The notes under the pieces are model-generated. The model saw only the letters and a program-made list of their open reading frames with translations. It was not told the origin of the DNA and did not search any database. DNA of 7,638 nt from Oscillospiraceae bacterium UBA6370. Lineage in GTDB: Bacteria; Bacillota; Clostridia; Oscillospirales; Oscillospiraceae. The first letter of the stretch is position 1; each line of letters starts with the position of its first letter. Positions 6,614 to 7,638 of the stretch are shown here, piece by piece. Where the stretch lies: NCBI GenBank assembly GCA_002437735.1, contig DJRC01000071.1, positions 1 to 7,638 on the forward strand, written 5' to 3'. The position numbers were made by a program, and so were the translations under genes.

Positions 6614-6635
6614 TTATTTTAGGAGAGAAAACATC

Positions 6636-7052
6636 ATGACTAAGCAGTACACTGTCACCGTTAACGGCACCGCCTACGAAGTTACCGTCGAGTCCGTCTC
6701 CGGCGGCCGCATGGCTTCCGCCCCCGTCGCCCGCACCGCTTCCGCCCCCGTGGCCCGCGCTGCCGCTCCCGTCGCCGCTCCCGCTCCTGCCGCTGCTCCC
6801 GCTGCCGCTCCCAAGGCCGCTCCCGCTGCTGCCGGCTCCGGTGAGACCGTTTCCAGCCCGATGCCCGGCACCATCCTCGACGTGAAGGTCGCGGCCGGTC
6901 AGGCGGTCAAGTCCGGCGACATCCTCTTCATCCTCGAGGCCATGAAGATGGAGAACGAGATCTTTGCCCCCTGCGACGGCACTGTTTCCTCCGTCGCGGT
7001 TTCCAAGGGCGCTGCCGTCAACCCCGGCGACGTTCTGTGCGTCATCGGCTGA
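6636..7052 (+). CDS. gcdC: Glutaconyl-CoA decarboxylase gamma subunit (biotin carrier protein)
   Basis: GcdC carries the biotin that takes CO2 from GcdA and delivers it to the membrane pump GcdB. From the ATG at 6636 it has 138 residues (A. fermentans about 145). A short N-terminal segment, MTKQYTVTVNGTAYEV, is typical of these carriers. It is followed by an Ala/Pro-rich linker (about 27-66) and a biotinyl-lipoyl domain (about 69-138). Lys104 in EAMKMENE is the biotinylation site, 34 residues from the C-terminus as usual. The upstream domain landmark SSPMPGTI is also present. The reading frame stays open back to 6438, but AGGAGA at 6621-6626 and the family N-terminus place the start at 6636. 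Lys104 would be modified by a biotin ligase encoded elsewhere. Generic carriers for acetyl- or pyruvate carboxylases are excluded mainly by context. Confidence 0.95.
   Translation: MTKQYTVTVNGTAYEVTVESVSGGRMASAPVARTASAPVARAAAPVAAPAPAAAPAAAPKAAPAAAGSGETVSSPMPGTILDVKVAAGQAVKSGDILFILEAMKMENEIFAPCDGTVSSVAVSKGAAVNPGDVLCVIG
6714..6761 (+). repeat. 24-nt tandem repeat in the gcdC linker
   Basis: Two adjacent 24-nt units (6714-6737 and 6738-6761) match at 21 of 24 positions and encode ASAPVART and ASAPVARA (residues 27-42). They begin the Ala/Pro linker, which continues with irregular APA-type repeats to about residue 66. Such linkers let the biotin arm swing between GcdA and GcdB, and their length probably varies between strains by repeat slippage. 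Confidence 0.8.
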
Positions 7053-7102
7053 GACATTTCCGCGCACCCCTGAAATAAACTGTGAAAGGAAACCAGAAAT
7101 AA

Positions 7103-7638
7103 ATGCCTGCTATTATCAATTTCCTGCAGCAGACCGGCTTCTATATGTTTGGCCAGGACGGTAACTGGAAATGCCTCATCATGATCGCCATTTCCTTTAT
7201 CCTGATGTATCTGGCCATCGTGAAGGGCTTTGAGCCGCTGCTGCTCCTGCCCATTTCCTTCGGTATGCTGTGTACCAACCTGCCCGGTGCGGATATGTTC
7301 CACGAGATCCTGTTTGCCGGCGGCCACGTCCATTGGGACCTCTTCGGCGGTACGCCCATCACGGCCTCCTTCCTTGCGGAGATGAGCGAGTCCGGCGTTT
7401 CGGACGCCGTGCTTGCCCCATACTTCCAGCAGCTGCTCGCCAGCGCGCAGGAGGCCTTCGGAGCGGATACGATCCAGCAGGTCGCCAATGAGGTCATGGC
7501 TGCTGCCGGCGGTACCATCAGCGAGTTTACCGCGCAGGCACAGGCGGTCGCGCAGGCCGAACAGGCTGCCGCGGTGTACGGTCTGGAGCTTGCCGGCCCG
7601 ACGGTCAACCTCGGTCTGCTCGACGTCCTCTACCTCGG
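7103..7638 (+). CDS. gcdB: Glutaconyl-CoA decarboxylase beta subunit, Na+-pumping membrane subunit (5' part)
   Basis: GcdB is the integral membrane subunit that decarboxylates carboxybiotin and exports Na+. Only the first 178 codons are present and the frame is open at the right edge. MPAIINFLQQTGFYMF is followed by a transmembrane helix (about 24-40), the family stretch GFEPLLLLPISFGML with a second hydrophobic segment (about 42-60), and NLPGADMFHEILFAGGHVHW. Residues about 86-170 form a Gln/Ala-rich, mostly hydrophilic segment before GLLDVLYL resumes the OadB/GcdB pattern. The catalytic Asp and Na+-binding regions lie beyond the window. A TAA sits immediately upstream in frame (7100-7102), so ATG 7103 is the first possible start. 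The ribosome site AAAGGA (7085-7090) is weaker and 12 nt away. Oxaloacetate and methylmalonyl-CoA decarboxylase beta subunits are close relatives; the cluster argues for GcdB. Confidence 0.92.
   Translation, partial: MPAIINFLQQTGFYMFGQDGNWKCLIMIAISFILMYLAIVKGFEPLLLLPISFGMLCTNLPGADMFHEILFAGGHVHWDLFGGTPITASFLAEMSESGVSDAVLAPYFQQLLASAQEAFGADTIQQVANEVMAAAGGTISEFTAQAQAVAQAEQAAAVYGLELAGPTVNLGLLDVLYL

Noticed and set aside
6438..6635. An upstream extension of gcdC with 66 extra residues
   Set aside because: The extension overlaps gcdD in another frame and is Pro/Leu/Arg-rich nonsense. The ribosome site at 6621 and the family N-terminus fix the start at 6636.

Overview
The window is one continuous, single-strand (+) catabolic gene cluster for the 2-hydroxyglutarate pathway of glutamate fermentation. 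The order is gctA (last 13 codons), gctB, gcdA, hgdC, hgdA, hgdB, gcdD, gcdC, gcdB (first 178 codons, running off the right edge). Protein sequences closely resemble what I remember of the Acidaminococcus fermentans enzymes, including residue numbering: catalytic Glu54 in GctB, and cluster cysteines 127 and 166 in HgdC. The high G+C content, strong C/G-ending codon bias, AGGAGG-type ribosome sites and strictly anaerobic radical enzymes point to an anaerobic Firmicute. A GC-rich butyrate-forming gut clostridium (Oscillospiraceae-like) is my best guess, with Negativicutes the alternative. The species cannot be fixed from this window.

Layout: 1-42 is the C-terminal end of the upstream gene, probably gctA. 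61-867 gctB and 903-2675 gcdA follow with short gaps and good ribosome sites. A 67-nt gap with a perfect 10-bp GC hairpin precedes hgdC (2743-3534). Next are hgdA (3577-5022) and hgdB (5038-6183), whose ribosome site overlaps the hgdA stop codon. A 148-nt gap (6184-6331), the longest in the window, holds two GC-rich hairpins and a convincing extended -10 promoter. It opens the last block: gcdD (6332-6613), gcdC (6636-7052) and gcdB (7103 onward).

How the genes work together: GctAB moves CoA from acetyl-CoA to (R)-2-hydroxyglutarate. HgdC uses ATP to fire a single electron into HgdAB, which dehydrates 2-hydroxyglutaryl-CoA to glutaconyl-CoA by a ketyl-radical mechanism. The GcdABCD complex decarboxylates glutaconyl-CoA to crotonyl-CoA through biotin and pumps Na+ across the membrane. 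Crotonyl-CoA then feeds butyrate and acetate formation. Genes for glutamate dehydrogenase, 2-hydroxyglutarate dehydrogenase (hgdH), and the crotonyl-CoA to butyrate steps are not in the window.

No unknown system is apparent; the pathway is a known one. The points worth a second look are regulatory (the hairpin before hgdC and the internal promoter before gcdD), plus variable regions in HgdA, GcdC and GcdB. No RNA genes, mobile elements, CRISPR arrays, origins or attachment sites were seen.
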